Assembly: GCA_947306425.1 (NCBI GenBank)
Contig: CAMZGO010000005.1
Span: 52,778 to 116,777, forward strand
DNA from: an uncultured Elusimicrobia bacterium
Lineage (GTDB): Bacteria > Elusimicrobiota > Elusimicrobia > Elusimicrobiales > Elusimicrobiaceae
Direction of reading: 5' to 3'
Length of the DNA stretch: 64,000 nucleotides
Position numbers and translations under genes: made by a program. Every line of letters begins with the position of its first letter. Within the stretch, counting starts at the first letter, position 1. This document shows, piece after piece, positions 42,781 to 50,754 of the stretch. A model generated the notes under the pieces. The model worked only from the letters and a program-made list of their open reading frames with translations, had not been told where the DNA came from and did no database searches.

Positions 42781-45126
42781 TTATAACTCCGTTAAATCTA
42801 AGCGAAGTTGCCAATCAGTTAAGTCAAATTCTAAACCGTCAACTTTTGCAGTTAAATTCAAAAAGGGAGGATAATTCACTTGTAAGATATCACCAAGTTC
42901 AATTTGGGGTAAAAATTTGCAAACCAAAGCAATACGCTGTTTTTTATTGCAGGCTCTGGCATAAATATCAGGTGCGGCAGCGCGTGCTAAATTGGCATTT
43001 TGTGCCGGCAAAAAAGCAGAACTTAAAGTGAGTTCTTTTATTCCGTATTTATCAATAATATTGGGGCGCGGTGCATCTAAAGTAAAAGGATTTACCTGAC
43101 AAGAAAAATCCCCAAAATCAACTTTTACTTGTGTGTAAAGTTTATTTAAACCGCAGCCCACAGTTTCAAGAGTGATTATATCTTTTGCTTCCAAAGTCAA
43201 GCATGGGGTTGTATTTAGAGAGCGGTTTAAAAATAAAAATTTACCGTCGCTGTCAAAACCTATTTGATAACCGCTTAAAGTAGCAAGTTCTTTCATAACG
43301 TCCAAACAAGACATATTTTTTGTCCTGACAAGTGCAATATTTACACCGCTTATTTCCCAAGTTAAAGCGAAACTGTTTAATACAGGGCTTTGGGTTTGTT
43401 CCAAATTGCTTTGGGCTTCCCATTTAACCTGGGCGCAAGTTTTTTGCGAACTCAGGCTTTGTTGGTTCGTTACAATTTCCCAAGCAGACCAGTTTTCTTC
43501 ATCTTCATTTTTAAAACGTACATAGAAAATACCGCTGCCGTTATTTGATGTTTGCTGATAATTTAACTGTCCCCAATTTCTTAAATTAGCACCGGCTTCT
43601 ATTACGGGGCTTAAGTAAGTGCCGTTTGGGCATAAATTACCGCTCCCCGTTGCCGCCAGAGGGCTGGTTTGATAATTATAAACATTATTTCCCCCATAAC
43701 CAAGCATTTGGAAAAATTGATATTCCGAAGCAGTATAAGTATTATCCTGATAAGGAGTCCCTACTACGGCAAACCAAGCGCTTTCGGTAGGATATACGGT
43801 TTTAACCCAAATTTTAAAAGTACCGTTTGTACTGCGGCTTAATCTATAACGTAAACGGTTTGCGGAATAACCAAAATTATAATAATATTGCTGTAAAAAT
43901 ACTTCCTGCCCGCTGTCGTAACGGCATAAATCAAAGAATATAGTACCATAACTATATTCAAAACTGAGCATATAGCCGTTAATTGAAGATAAAGTATCTG
44001 AGGATGCAATAAAAAAATTTTTTTGATAGGTACCGTTATCGTTTGCTACGGAAACCTCTGCCTCCCAAGTACCATAGGCTTGTGTTGAGGGCGACCTTAA
44101 AAGTGCTTGGCCTTGTAATGCAGGCCCGATAACCAAGATTGAGGACGGCGTTGTCGTAATGGTAGCGTTTGACGGGGAAGATAATGTTGTCCAAGAATAA
44201 TCTGTATCCGTTAAAAAATTATTTTTAAGTTCAAGTGTATTATTATTTATTTTTAAGTTTGTTAAGGTACCTTCGGCGAAATCATTATATACCGGGCAGT
44301 TGTAACTTGCTTCAATGGAAGAAGAATAGAACACATTGTCAATTTGTCTGGAACTTGCTCCGCAAATATCGGCTATTTTTGAGGCAATCCACTCACAGGT
44401 TTTATCGGTATAGTAATAGCGGTAAGTACACCATAAACTGTCTGTATTTGGAAGGTCAATATTTAAATTAATTTTGGCTGGTTTATTATATTGGTTTAAG
44501 CCTGAGATTGTATAATCATTTTGCGCTTTAAGTAAAGTTGCATTTTCTACACCGTCTTCGGTGCTACCTTGGTAGACAGCGGTAATTTCATATACAGCAT
44601 TGTTTTGGGTATAGAATTCTTTTGTAGGATTATCTTCACTAGGGGTTAAATTTTCAAGTGTAGAGATTTGGCTTAATTCTTCTGTACTATAAGTATCAAG
44701 TAAGGCAAGCTGGCCTGTTAAGTCAATTGTCAGAGTTCGGTTTTCTTGGTCATAAATAGGGCCTTCCAAAATAAAACCTTGGAAGATTTTAACATCTTCA
44801 TTATTGTTGCTGCCGGCAATTTTTGCGCTTATATAAACTTCAATTTTAGCCCCCGCCCAAAAAAAATTTGATTCCGCAAAATTATTATTTACATTACTCA
44901 AGACCAAATTTAAAACGGCATTATTCCAAACCGAGTAGCCCTCATTATCTAATTTCCATTTTATTTTAGAAGATTCCAAAACATATTTCGTTATATCCAG
45001 TGCTGTATCAAAAGTATATGTTTCTGTTGCGGCTTGCCATTTTCGCGTATATAATAAGAACTTTTTTGTGTATATCGGTGCTTGGGAGTTCAAGGCCGAA
45101 TTTAATGATAAAGAAAGTGTTTTCAT
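42781..45126 (-). CDS. Phage-like tail tip / hub protein
   Basis: 781 residues without signal peptide. The N-terminal ~300 residues (ending near IADICGASSRQIDNV) and C-terminal ~200 (CLDVMKELATLSGYQIGFDSDGKFLFLNRSL; IELGDILQVNYPP) resemble split halves of a tail-hub or host-specificity protein. Between them lies a beta-rich insert with lectin-like character (YGTWEAEVSVANDNGTYQKN, FKIWVKTVYPTESAWFAVVG) that could bind sugars on the target cell. It follows the distal-tail candidate by 3 bases. I assign it from operon position and these features. Confidence 0.7.
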   Translation of the reverse strand: MKTLSLSLNSALNSQAPIYTKKFLLYTRKWQAATETYTFDTALDITKYVLESSKIKWKLDNEGYSVWNNAVLNLVLSNVNNNFAESNFFWAGAKIEVYISAKIAGSNNNEDVKIFQGFILEGPIYDQENRTLTIDLTGQLALLDTYSTEELSQISTLENLTPSEDNPTKEFYTQNNAVYEITAVYQGSTEDGVENATLLKAQNDYTISGLNQYNKPAKINLNIDLPNTDSLWCTYRYYYTDKTCEWIASKIADICGASSRQIDNVFYSSSIEASYNCPVYNDFAEGTLTNLKINNNTLELKNNFLTDTDYSWTTLSSPSNATITTTPSSILVIGPALQGQALLRSPSTQAYGTWEAEVSVANDNGTYQKNFFIASSDTLSSINGYMLSFEYSYGTIFFDLCRYDSGQEVFLQQYYYNFGYSANRLRYRLSRSTNGTFKIWVKTVYPTESAWFAVVGTPYQDNTYTASEYQFFQMLGYGGNNVYNYQTSPLAATGSGNLCPNGTYLSPVIEAGANLRNWGQLNYQQTSNNGSGIFYVRFKNEDEENWSAWEIVTNQQSLSSQKTCAQVKWEAQSNLEQTQSPVLNSFALTWEISGVNIALVRTKNMSCLDVMKELATLSGYQIGFDSDGKFLFLNRSLNTTPCLTLEAKDIITLETVGCGLNKLYTQVKVDFGDFSCQVNPFTLDAPRPNIIDKYGIKELTLSSAFLPAQNANLARAAAPDIYARACNKKQRIALVCKFLPQIELGDILQVNYPPFLNLTAKVDGLEFDLTDWQLRLDLTEL

Positions 45127-45129
45127 AAA

Positions 45130-45777
45130 TTATCTCTCAAGCAAATTTAAATTTGTTTTATAAAGGGCACGCCGTCTTTCTAATGTAAAAAACGGTGTTT
45201 GGCTCAAAGCATATTCGCCGGCAAGGGCGGTATCAAATGCTCCGTAAAAGATATAAGTTAAAAAAGTGTTATTTTTGAATATATTTTCCAGGTTTTGTTT
45301 TACAGACGGGCCTATATTTTCAATATTTAAATTGAGATTGAATTTAGTAAAATCCCGCCATTTAATCAAAGAACCGTCTGCCAAATAATGGTGGCCTTCC
45401 CTTGCATAAACATTACCGTTTAGAACACTTAAAACATCATTTAAAATTATAATACTGTTTGCGGCAATTATTTTGCCAACCGTTAGATTATCTTGAAAAG
45501 TGAAAGTAAGTTTTAGTATAAGCAGATTTACTGCACCGGGGAAAGTAAAAATAAAATCTTGGCCGTAACTTTCTACCGTAGCGGTAATAGTGGAAAAATC
45601 ATCTTCTGCGGCAGTTTTATATTCTATGCTAAGTGCGGTTAAATTACTGTTTTTTATAATGATTTTACTAATTTTAGTTAAAGCAGAAAATGTATAAGTT
45701 TTTGTGTTTGAAGTTTCCGTTAAAACAGCATTTTCAAGCAAATTATGGGTTAAAATTTCTACACAATCAATGCTCAT
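45130..45777 (-). CDS. Probable distal tail protein
   Basis: 215 residues, beta-rich (IIKNSNLTALSIEYKTAAEDDFSTITATVESYGQDFIFTFPGAVNLLILKLTF), with VYAREGHHYLADGSLIKWRDFTKFNLNL near residue 125. It lies between the tape-measure protein (4-base overlap) and the hub gene, the place of the distal tail protein in siphophage and gene-transfer-agent operons. No direct motif match; the call is by position and size. Confidence 0.6.
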   Translation of the reverse strand: MSIDCVEILTHNLLENAVLTETSNTKTYTFSALTKISKIIIKNSNLTALSIEYKTAAEDDFSTITATVESYGQDFIFTFPGAVNLLILKLTFTFQDNLTVGKIIAANSIIILNDVLSVLNGNVYAREGHHYLADGSLIKWRDFTKFNLNLNIENIGPSVKQNLENIFKNNTFLTYIFYGAFDTALAGEYALSQTPFFTLERRRALYKTNLNLLER

Positions 45778-46469
45778 AAAGATGCCTCCTTACTTCTTTG
45801 TTTTCCAATTTTATATGATATTTTGGCCTGTTCCACCGCCCAACTAACCCCGCGGCGTGTAGCAGAGGCGATTTCCTCACATACTTCTTTTACATCTAAC
45901 GCCTGGCTCTGAGTACCATTAATTGTTATTGGGCTGTTTACTGTTATGTTTATAATATTTTCTTGAGAATCGGCTTGTTTATTCGGAGCGGGAGAATTTT
46001 GAATACTGTTTACTATTTCGGGAGGCAGAACAAATTCCCCCTCATGCAAATAATAAGCACCGGTTTTATTTATTGCCCCGCCGCTTCTGCGGCTGCCGAG
46101 CAAGCCTCCAAATAAGGAAGTTCCGCCCAAACCATTACCGAAAAGTACATTTGTAGCAAAATTACCTAAAAGGGAAAAGGCACTGCCTGCTATTGAAGAA
46201 AATACTTGTTTTGACAAAGCATCCATATCTAAAAAATTTTTTGAAGTTATATCAAAAAAATTGCCAAACGCGGTTAAAGAATCAGCGCTTGCTTTAGAAG
46301 AATAATTTCCAAATAAATCGGTAAAATTTGAAGTTTTATCTTCTAAATTTTTAAAATAAGTAGTAAATGAACTTTCACTTTGATTTAATTTGTTTTGTGC
46401 TTCGTCAAAACCGCTGGGGTCAAACAAAGCGGAAAGTTCTATAAAAAATGAATTTGCATTATCGTTCAT
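45774..46469 (-). CDS. Very short tail tape-measure protein
   Basis: 231 residues. The N-terminal half is helical (FDEAQNKLNQSESSFTTYFKNLEDKTSNFTDLFG), then a small hydrophobic part (FSSIAGSAFSLLGNFATNVLFGNG) and a Gly-rich stretch with GGAINKTGAYYLHEGEFVLP, a motif found at the C-termini of many tape-measure proteins. Tape length sets tail length, so the particle tail would be short. The ATG overlaps the stop of the frameshifted chaperone frame (ATGA), the normal coupling at this place. Confidence 0.78.
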   Translation of the reverse strand: MNDNANSFFIELSALFDPSGFDEAQNKLNQSESSFTTYFKNLEDKTSNFTDLFGNYSSKASADSLTAFGNFFDITSKNFLDMDALSKQVFSSIAGSAFSLLGNFATNVLFGNGLGGTSLFGGLLGSRRSGGAINKTGAYYLHEGEFVLPPEIVNSIQNSPAPNKQADSQENIINITVNSPITINGTQSQALDVKEVCEEIASATRRGVSWAVEQAKISYKIGKQRSKEASL

Positions 46470-47022
46470 TTGCTTATTCCTATAAGGGATAATTGGCCGT
46501 CTGTTGCAGGGGTAAATTCTGTCTTTTTCCCTTTCAAAGCATAACGGCAGGCCTCAATGAGCCACGCTGGGCTTTGGGCCAAAACATAGTCCGGGGTAAA
46601 ACCGTAAAAAGACGCTGTAAAGAATATTGCGCTGGAAATGGCGTCTAATTGTTTATCACTTTCAGCGCTGCCCGAAAATTTAGCATTATCTGTTTAAAAT
46701 CATTGACTTCGGTTAATGCTAAAGCGAGTGAGCTCAAATCAATTAGAGAAATTTTATCTTCTAAATTCGCTACATTTTTGAATTCATAATGGGTAAAAAT
46801 ATCTAAAATTTCCCTTGTTTTATTGCTGCCGGCAAGTTCCAAAATTTTAAGTGCCGGGTTTTGTTTATTGTCTTTAAGGGCGGCTTGAACTTCCGTTTTA
46901 AGTTGCCCTAGTATTCTACCTAAACTTATGGCTTCTTTTAAAGACATCGGGCGTATATTTATGGTTTTACCAAGTATTTTAATTTGCCTTTCAGGAGGGC
47001 ATAAAATATCTATTGTTTTCAT
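46466..47022 (-). CDS. Tail assembly chaperone, long -1 frameshift product (GT type)
   Basis: The 125-residue frame (47022 to 46645) is followed by no separate gene start, yet the -1 frame stays open for about 70 more codons and reads as real protein: SGSAESDKQLDAISSAIFFT then ASFYGFTPDYVLAQSPAWLI and EACRYALKGKKTEFTPATDG. A slippery heptamer A-AAT-TTT in the correct phase (codons cta aat ttt) at 46675-46681 joins them into a ~185-residue product. This matches the gpG/gpGT system of lambda-like tails, where both forms load the tape measure. The extension stops inside the tape-measure ATG. Confidence 0.85.
46645..47022 (-). CDS. Tail assembly chaperone, short product (G type)
   Basis: 125 residues read without frameshifting: MKTIDILCPPERQIKILGKT then INIRPMSLKEAISLGRILGQ, a helical protein ending IMLNFRAALKVINN. 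It lies between the major tail protein and the tape measure, the fixed place of tail assembly chaperones. Its ribosome site (GAGGGG) is the 3' arm of the hairpin at 47031-47050. Confidence 0.8.
   Translation of the reverse strand: MKTIDILCPPERQIKILGKTINIRPMSLKEAISLGRILGQLKTEVQAALKDNKQNPALKILELAGSNKTREILDIFTHYEFKNVANLEDKISLIDLSSLALALTEVNDFKQIMLNFRAALKVINN
46675..46681 (-). promoter_or_regulatory. Programmed -1 ribosomal frameshift site (A AAT TTT)
   Basis: On the minus strand the zero-frame codons are CTA AAT TTT CGG, so the heptamer is X-XXY-YYZ in phase. Slipping one base back leads directly into the open frame that ends at 46466. GC-rich sequence (CGGGCAGCGCTG) follows immediately and may help pausing. 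Confidence 0.8.
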
Positions 47023-47030
47023 AATTTTCC

Positions 47031-47050
47031 CCCCCTCTTTTAAGAGGGGT
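47031..47050 (-). other. Intercistronic hairpin after the major tail protein gene
   Basis: CCCCTCTT and AAGAGGGG (47032-47039, 47042-47049) form a tight hairpin between the major tail protein and the chaperone. It lacks a following T-run on the minus strand. It may protect the upstream mRNA end and hide the chaperone ribosome site. Confidence 0.65.
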
Positions 47051-47057
47051 TGTTTGC

Positions 47058-47576
47058 TTAAGCTGAAATATCTTCAATTTTACCGAAACGTTTTGCCTGT
47101 GTTTTGGTGGTATCGGCAAGAACGTCAAATTCTACTTCAATTAAGGTTTCGCCGTCCCGTTTATAACTATGTGCGGTTTTGCCGTTTGGGCGGCATTTCC
47201 AAAAGGTATACTTTCTACTTGTGCCGTTTGCGCCTTTTACATTAGCATATAAGGTGTAATATGAACTTTGTGATTTATCGCCAAATTCCAGGGTTGTAGA
47301 AGCAGGGGCAGGAACACCGAACGCTAGGGCTATATTTGACAAAGTTGCTTCTGCCAAAGTAACTTTAATTTTTAGGGCTTCTTCCGTAGTAACTTTTGCA
47401 ATACTTGCAAGGACTTGGTCAACTTTAATATCATAAGAGGTTTCCTCATGTTCAATGGTAATACCGCCTTTGATAAAGCCCAAATCGGTTGCACCGCTTT
47501 CTGCGGTACCGTAAGAAGCAATTTTAAGCGTGCCTTCTGCGGCAAGCCCTACTACTATATTTGTTGGTGATGACAT
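47058..47576 (-). CDS. Major tail (tube) protein
   Basis: 172 residues, beta-rich: IKGGITIEHEETSYDIKVDQ followed by VLASIAKVTTEEALKIKVTLAEATLSN is the standard look of siphophage and GTA tail-tube proteins. FWKCRPNGKTAHSYKRDGETLIEVEFDVLAD completes the fold. It sits between the tail terminator candidate and the tail chaperone. A ribosome site and a downstream hairpin suggest high expression. Confidence 0.87.
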   Translation of the reverse strand: MSSPTNIVVGLAAEGTLKIASYGTAESGATDLGFIKGGITIEHEETSYDIKVDQVLASIAKVTTEEALKIKVTLAEATLSNIALAFGVPAPASTTLEFGDKSQSSYYTLYANVKGANGTSRKYTFWKCRPNGKTAHSYKRDGETLIEVEFDVLADTTKTQAKRFGKIEDISA

Positions 47577-47590
47577 ATTATAATCCTCTC

Positions 47591-47998
47591 TTATTGGTTA
47601 ATTATTTTTTTATTAAATTTAAAAGTAAAATTTAAGGCGCGTACGTGACGTCCTAATTCATCGGCATAATCATTTCCGCCGATTTTTTTAGCATAGTAAA
47701 TGTTATAGGTATTTGACGGAATTTGTGTTTCCGTTAAATCAAGCAAAGAAGTCAAAATATAACTTATGGCAACAGTTTGGGCATAAGTGTCGGCGGTTAT
47801 TATAAGGGTTAAGTCCTCGTCATTTAAGACTTCATCTTCCGTTCCGCCGGGGTTAGTACTGCTATAAACCAAAAACGGTACCCTTGAAGACAAACGTGCA
47901 AAATTGGGATATATTTTACTGTCCCCTTCGCTTGCATTTAATGCGGTTTGTAAGGCTTCGCTTGAAGCCAAAAAAGCATAAATATCTTGGGCTATCAT
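47591..47998 (-). CDS. Tail terminator-like protein
   Basis: 135 residues: IYAFLASSEALQTALNASEGDSKIYPNFAR then VPFLVYSSTN, EDLTLIITADTYAQTVAISYILTSLLDLTE and a final beta strand HVRALNFTFKF. This matches the small alpha/beta tail-completion (DUF3168/gpU-like) proteins that cap the tail tube at the head end. It overlaps the preceding gene by 4 bases. Confidence 0.78.
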   Translation of the reverse strand: MIAQDIYAFLASSEALQTALNASEGDSKIYPNFARLSSRVPFLVYSSTNPGGTEDEVLNDEDLTLIITADTYAQTVAISYILTSLLDLTETQIPSNTYNIYYAKKIGGNDYADELGRHVRALNFTFKFNKKIINQ

Positions 47999-48423
47999 AA
48001 AAATAAATCCTCCGTGCTTGGTAAATTATGTTGCAAGACCTGTTTATATTGCCTTAAAACGGGACGTAAAAAAGGGCGCGGTTTTATACGCGAGGTACCG
48101 TATTCAAGCATTTTCCCGTAGGGCGCTTTGCTGTTAAAAATACCTGCTTGTAAAGCTAAACTTTTGCCGGAGCTATATATTTTGACATCTATACTTGAAC
48201 GCAAATTACCGCTTTCCATACGCGGGGCTTGCCCTTCTTTTGAACGTAATTTCCGGCCGTTTATTTTTTCTATTTTCGTGCTTAAAAGATGATACAAACT
48301 TGTTTTTATTTTTGATGCCAAATCGGAAATCAAAGTTTTTTGATAACTCTCAAACTTCTTATTTGCTTGGGCAATATTTGCTTTCAACTGCATATTTTTA
48401 CAGGTTATGTTTGGGGTAATCAT
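47995..48423 (-). CDS. HK97 gp10-like head-tail/tail completion protein
   Basis: 142 residues from the ATG at 48423, which overlaps the upstream stop as TAATG. Basic and helical at first (KANIAQANKKFESYQKTLISDLASKIKTSL), then GNLRSSIDVKIYSSGKSLALQAGIF and APYGKMLEYGTSRIKPRPFLRPVL. The APYGxxxEYGTxxxxPRPFLRP pattern is a firm hallmark of the HK97-gp10 family. Confidence 0.88.
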   Translation of the reverse strand: MITPNITCKNMQLKANIAQANKKFESYQKTLISDLASKIKTSLYHLLSTKIEKINGRKLRSKEGQAPRMESGNLRSSIDVKIYSSGKSLALQAGIFNSKAPYGKMLEYGTSRIKPRPFLRPVLRQYKQVLQHNLPSTEDLFL

Positions 48424-48752
48424 TAGGCCCTCCTTTCCGCATACAAGCAAAAAAGCCGGTCATCCCCGCCCATATTTATAAGGCCTAGCACATCATAGGT
48501 ATTACCGTCTATTAAGACAGAAAGTTTTTTCCCGTAAAGAGTGCTTTTTGCTGCTATATAAATTGAGTGTGTTGCCAAAGCATAGACAGGTAAAGAATAT
48601 TTACGTTCGCTTACAGTTCTTGTTCTTAAGCGGCAGGGCAAAGCGGTTTCCAAGATAGTAGATACGGTTTGTTGTTCGCCGCTGGATGCGTTTTGCGTAT
48701 AAGTTATTTGGTTGATTTGGCAGGTTTTGTTTAAAAGTTTCTTTAACGACAT
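48423..48752 (-). CDS. Head closure / head-tail adaptor protein
   Basis: 109 residues: LKKLLNKTCQINQITYTQNASSGEQQTV, then LPCRLRTRTVSERK and IYIAAKSTLYGKKLSVLIDGNTYDVLGLINMGGDDRLFCLYAERR. Small beta-barrel head-closure proteins of siphophages have this pattern. It lies 8 bases after the connector gene. Confidence 0.8.
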   Translation of the reverse strand: MSLKKLLNKTCQINQITYTQNASSGEQQTVSTILETALPCRLRTRTVSERKYSLPVYALATHSIYIAAKSTLYGKKLSVLIDGNTYDVLGLINMGGDDRLFCLYAERRA

Positions 48753-48760
48753 TTTCCCCC

Positions 48761-49324
48761 CTATAAATCAACCCTTCTGTAGCCCTCTAATAAACTTTGT
48801 ACTACTCTCGGGATGGGGTTTTGTTCTATATAACTGACGGAATAATCCCCCAAGGTTTCACTGTTTATTCCTTGTGAACCTTGTGTATTTAAGATAGAAG
48901 ATATCCATTGCCATATAGCAAGCTGCAAATTTTTCGGAACATTTGCGGTTGAACTTGCAATACCGGCAGTGTAAGTGACTAAAACTGCACCTTTCCAAAA
49001 AATGGAACGTTTTATAATACCGTTGGTATTATCTGCGGTTACAGCGGAAGTGTCAACAGTTTCGCCGTCTTCCAAGATTGCAGTTATTGTTGTTACGGGG
49101 TATTGCCTAAGTTGCAAATATTTACTTTTGGAATTAGTACAATCGTATGGTTCTTGCGTAATTTGGCGCGCCACTATATAACGGCCCAAATAATCTTCCG
49201 CAGCATTGGTTGCGGCTTCAATTAAAAGTTCAAGGAAATCATCCTTTGAAGTATCATTTGCAGCGATATTTAGATATTTTTTTAAATTTTCTAAAGTGGT
49301 TGCGGCAGTTGTAGGTAAAGACAT
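48761..49324 (-). CDS. Phage gp6-like head-tail connector protein
   Basis: 187 residues. The N-terminus TLENLKKYLNIAANDTSKDDFLELLIEAATNAAEDYLGRYI is the usual start of gp6-like connectors (helical bundle forming a ring under the portal). YPVTTITAILEDGETVD and a long helix (VPKNLQLAIWQWISSILN) follow. It is the first gene after the capsid; between them lies a strong hairpin. Confidence 0.87.
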   Translation of the reverse strand: MSLPTTAATTLENLKKYLNIAANDTSKDDFLELLIEAATNAAEDYLGRYIVARQITQEPYDCTNSKSKYLQLRQYPVTTITAILEDGETVDTSAVTADNTNGIIKRSIFWKGAVLVTYTAGIASSTANVPKNLQLAIWQWISSILNTQGSQGINSETLGDYSVSYIEQNPIPRVVQSLLEGYRRVDL

Positions 49325-49342
49325 TTTAACCTCTCTCGTTTA

Positions 49343-49374
49343 TGGCCTTGCACTTTGTTTATAGTGCAAGGCCA
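49343..49374 (-). other. Intercistronic hairpin after the capsid gene
   Basis: TGGCCTTGCACT (49343-49354) and AGTGCAAGGCCA (49363-49374) form a perfect 12-bp hairpin with an 8-base loop between capsid and connector genes. On the minus strand no T-run follows, so it is more likely an mRNA-stabilising or partial stop element that favours capsid expression. Confidence 0.75.
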
Positions 49375-49382
49375 CAAGCAAA

Positions 49383-50603
49383 TTATTTGAACAGTAAATA
49401 ACTAAAGGCATTACCATAAGTAACGTTTATTGATAAAGCCTGTGTGAAGCGGAGCCAGGTTTGGTCCGTCATGAATGCGCTTTCCAAAGAGCTGTCGGAA
49501 GAGTTCCATGAGGCAGCATCTTGGGAAACTTTAACCGTCATTTCTTCCCTTGGGGAAATTAAGAGGTTTTTATTGAAGCGCCCAAAGAAAGCGATGGTTT
49601 TATCACCGCCGGTTAGGGTGCTTACACTTGTTACTTCGTTCGGTATTTGTGAGCATACAACATAAGGAATATTCCAAATTGTTGCGGGGCTAGAGGCAGA
49701 TGGCGGACACCATACATATTGGCCCTTTAAATCCTTAAGTTGCATAAGTTTTGCAAGGCCCGCGCGTGATAAGACGATAACACCGTCTTTTGCTTGGGTT
49801 TCGTTTAAACTAAAGATTAAGTTTGAAATATCGTCAAAACTTACACTGCTTGAGGCCATACTTACGGCATTGATACCTGAAGTCTTTAAAACGCCGTAGA
49901 AAGGATCATTAGAGCCGTCACCTAAGAGGGCAACGCGTTCAATTTCAAGTGCCATGGCTTCGGCAACGATTTCAGACAAAAATTGTGTTAAGTTTATTGC
50001 ACTGTCTCTGATAAGTTCATCGGTGCATTTAATAACTGTTGCCAAAACTTTTGCGGTTTGTTCAATTTGACCGAAAGTAGGGTTTGAAACAGTTTTTGTT
50101 CCATTTTCCGCAACCCAGCCGACTTGTAAATTGGTTAATTGTTTGGGGATTTGCCTTTTCCAAGCAGACATAGGCAAAATGTTTGCAATTTGCATAATCG
50201 GGCTTGCATCAGTCATTAAGCGGATGACTTCATTTGAAAATTCCGTCGGCACCAAATAACCGCCGATATTGTTTGTACCTTCGCTTAAAACTGCTTTTTG
50301 GCCTTCAATAAAGGTTGGATTATTTTTTGCGGCAAGCAAGAAATTGCGCATATTGCCGAATTTGCGGCCGTATTCGCTTTGCCACGGTCTTTCCGGGGTA
50401 AATTTACCTTTCTTTGCAAAAGTTGCAAAGCGTTCAAGCAAGGCATCTTCTGTGGTAGGTAAAACGGCTTTGCTTTGGGCGGGGTGCACTTTGTTTATGA
50501 GATCTGAAATAATTTTTTGGGCTTTTTCTTCTGTAATGCAAGAGGAAATTTTAGAGTCAAGCGTTTGCCTTAACTCGTGAAGGGAAGACATTATATCGTC
50601 CAT
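49383..50603 (-). CDS. HK97-family major capsid protein
   Basis: 406 residues. The first ~100 form a helical delta-type scaffold (MSSLHELRQTLDSKISSCITEEKAQKIISDL). The capsid fold starts around NNIGGYLVPTEFSNEVIRLMTDASPIMQIANILP and includes WVAENGTKTVSNPTFGQIEQTAKVLATVIKCTDELIRDSAINL (E-loop and spine helix). The A-domain is IVLSRAGLAKLMQLKDLKGQYVWCPP. In this family the N-terminal scaffold is normally removed by a protease; none is encoded nearby. It is the first gene of the operon, directly behind a promoter, with AAGGAG as ribosome site. Confidence 0.93.
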   Translation of the reverse strand: MDDIMSSLHELRQTLDSKISSCITEEKAQKIISDLINKVHPAQSKAVLPTTEDALLERFATFAKKGKFTPERPWQSEYGRKFGNMRNFLLAAKNNPTFIEGQKAVLSEGTNNIGGYLVPTEFSNEVIRLMTDASPIMQIANILPMSAWKRQIPKQLTNLQVGWVAENGTKTVSNPTFGQIEQTAKVLATVIKCTDELIRDSAINLTQFLSEIVAEAMALEIERVALLGDGSNDPFYGVLKTSGINAVSMASSSVSFDDISNLIFSLNETQAKDGVIVLSRAGLAKLMQLKDLKGQYVWCPPSASSPATIWNIPYVVCSQIPNEVTSVSTLTGGDKTIAFFGRFNKNLLISPREEMTVKVSQDAASWNSSDSSLESAFMTDQTWLRFTQALSINVTYGNAFSYLLFK

Positions 50604-50661
50604 AATACTCCTTTTTTACAATTTTGCGGGTGCAAAATTGATTTTAGACGACTCCCCTGTC

Positions 50662-50698
50662 TGATACGACTGTATCAAATATTTGAGCAATTTGTCAA
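50662..50698 (-). promoter_or_regulatory. Promoter of the capsid-tail operon with repressor-type palindrome
   Basis: On the minus strand TTGACA (50693-50698), 17 bases and ATACAG (50670-50675) form the promoter. The perfect inverted repeat TGATAC-N4-GTATCA (50662-50677) covers the -10, as phage-repressor and LexA-type sites do. The capsid ATG lies about 60 bases further on. This shows the operon begins with the capsid gene and can be silenced. Confidence 0.7.
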
Positions 50699-50718
50699 GG
50701 ATTATTTTTGAGAGGTTT

Positions 50719-50748
50719 TTGTCTTTCCTTTTTTAATTTTGCTATAAT
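50719..50748 (+). promoter_or_regulatory. Promoter of leader RNA copy 3
   Basis: TTGTCT (50719-50724), 18 bases, and an extended -10 TGC-TATAAT (TATAAT at 50743-50748). It points away from the capsid operon and would start transcription near 50755. Confidence 0.6.
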
Positions 50749-50754
50749 TGTGAT

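Noticed and set aside
42250..50603. The capsid-tail operon as a complete prophage
   Set aside because: Terminase, portal, protease, integrase, repressor, replication and lysis enzyme genes are all missing and the operon starts at the capsid gene behind its own promoter.
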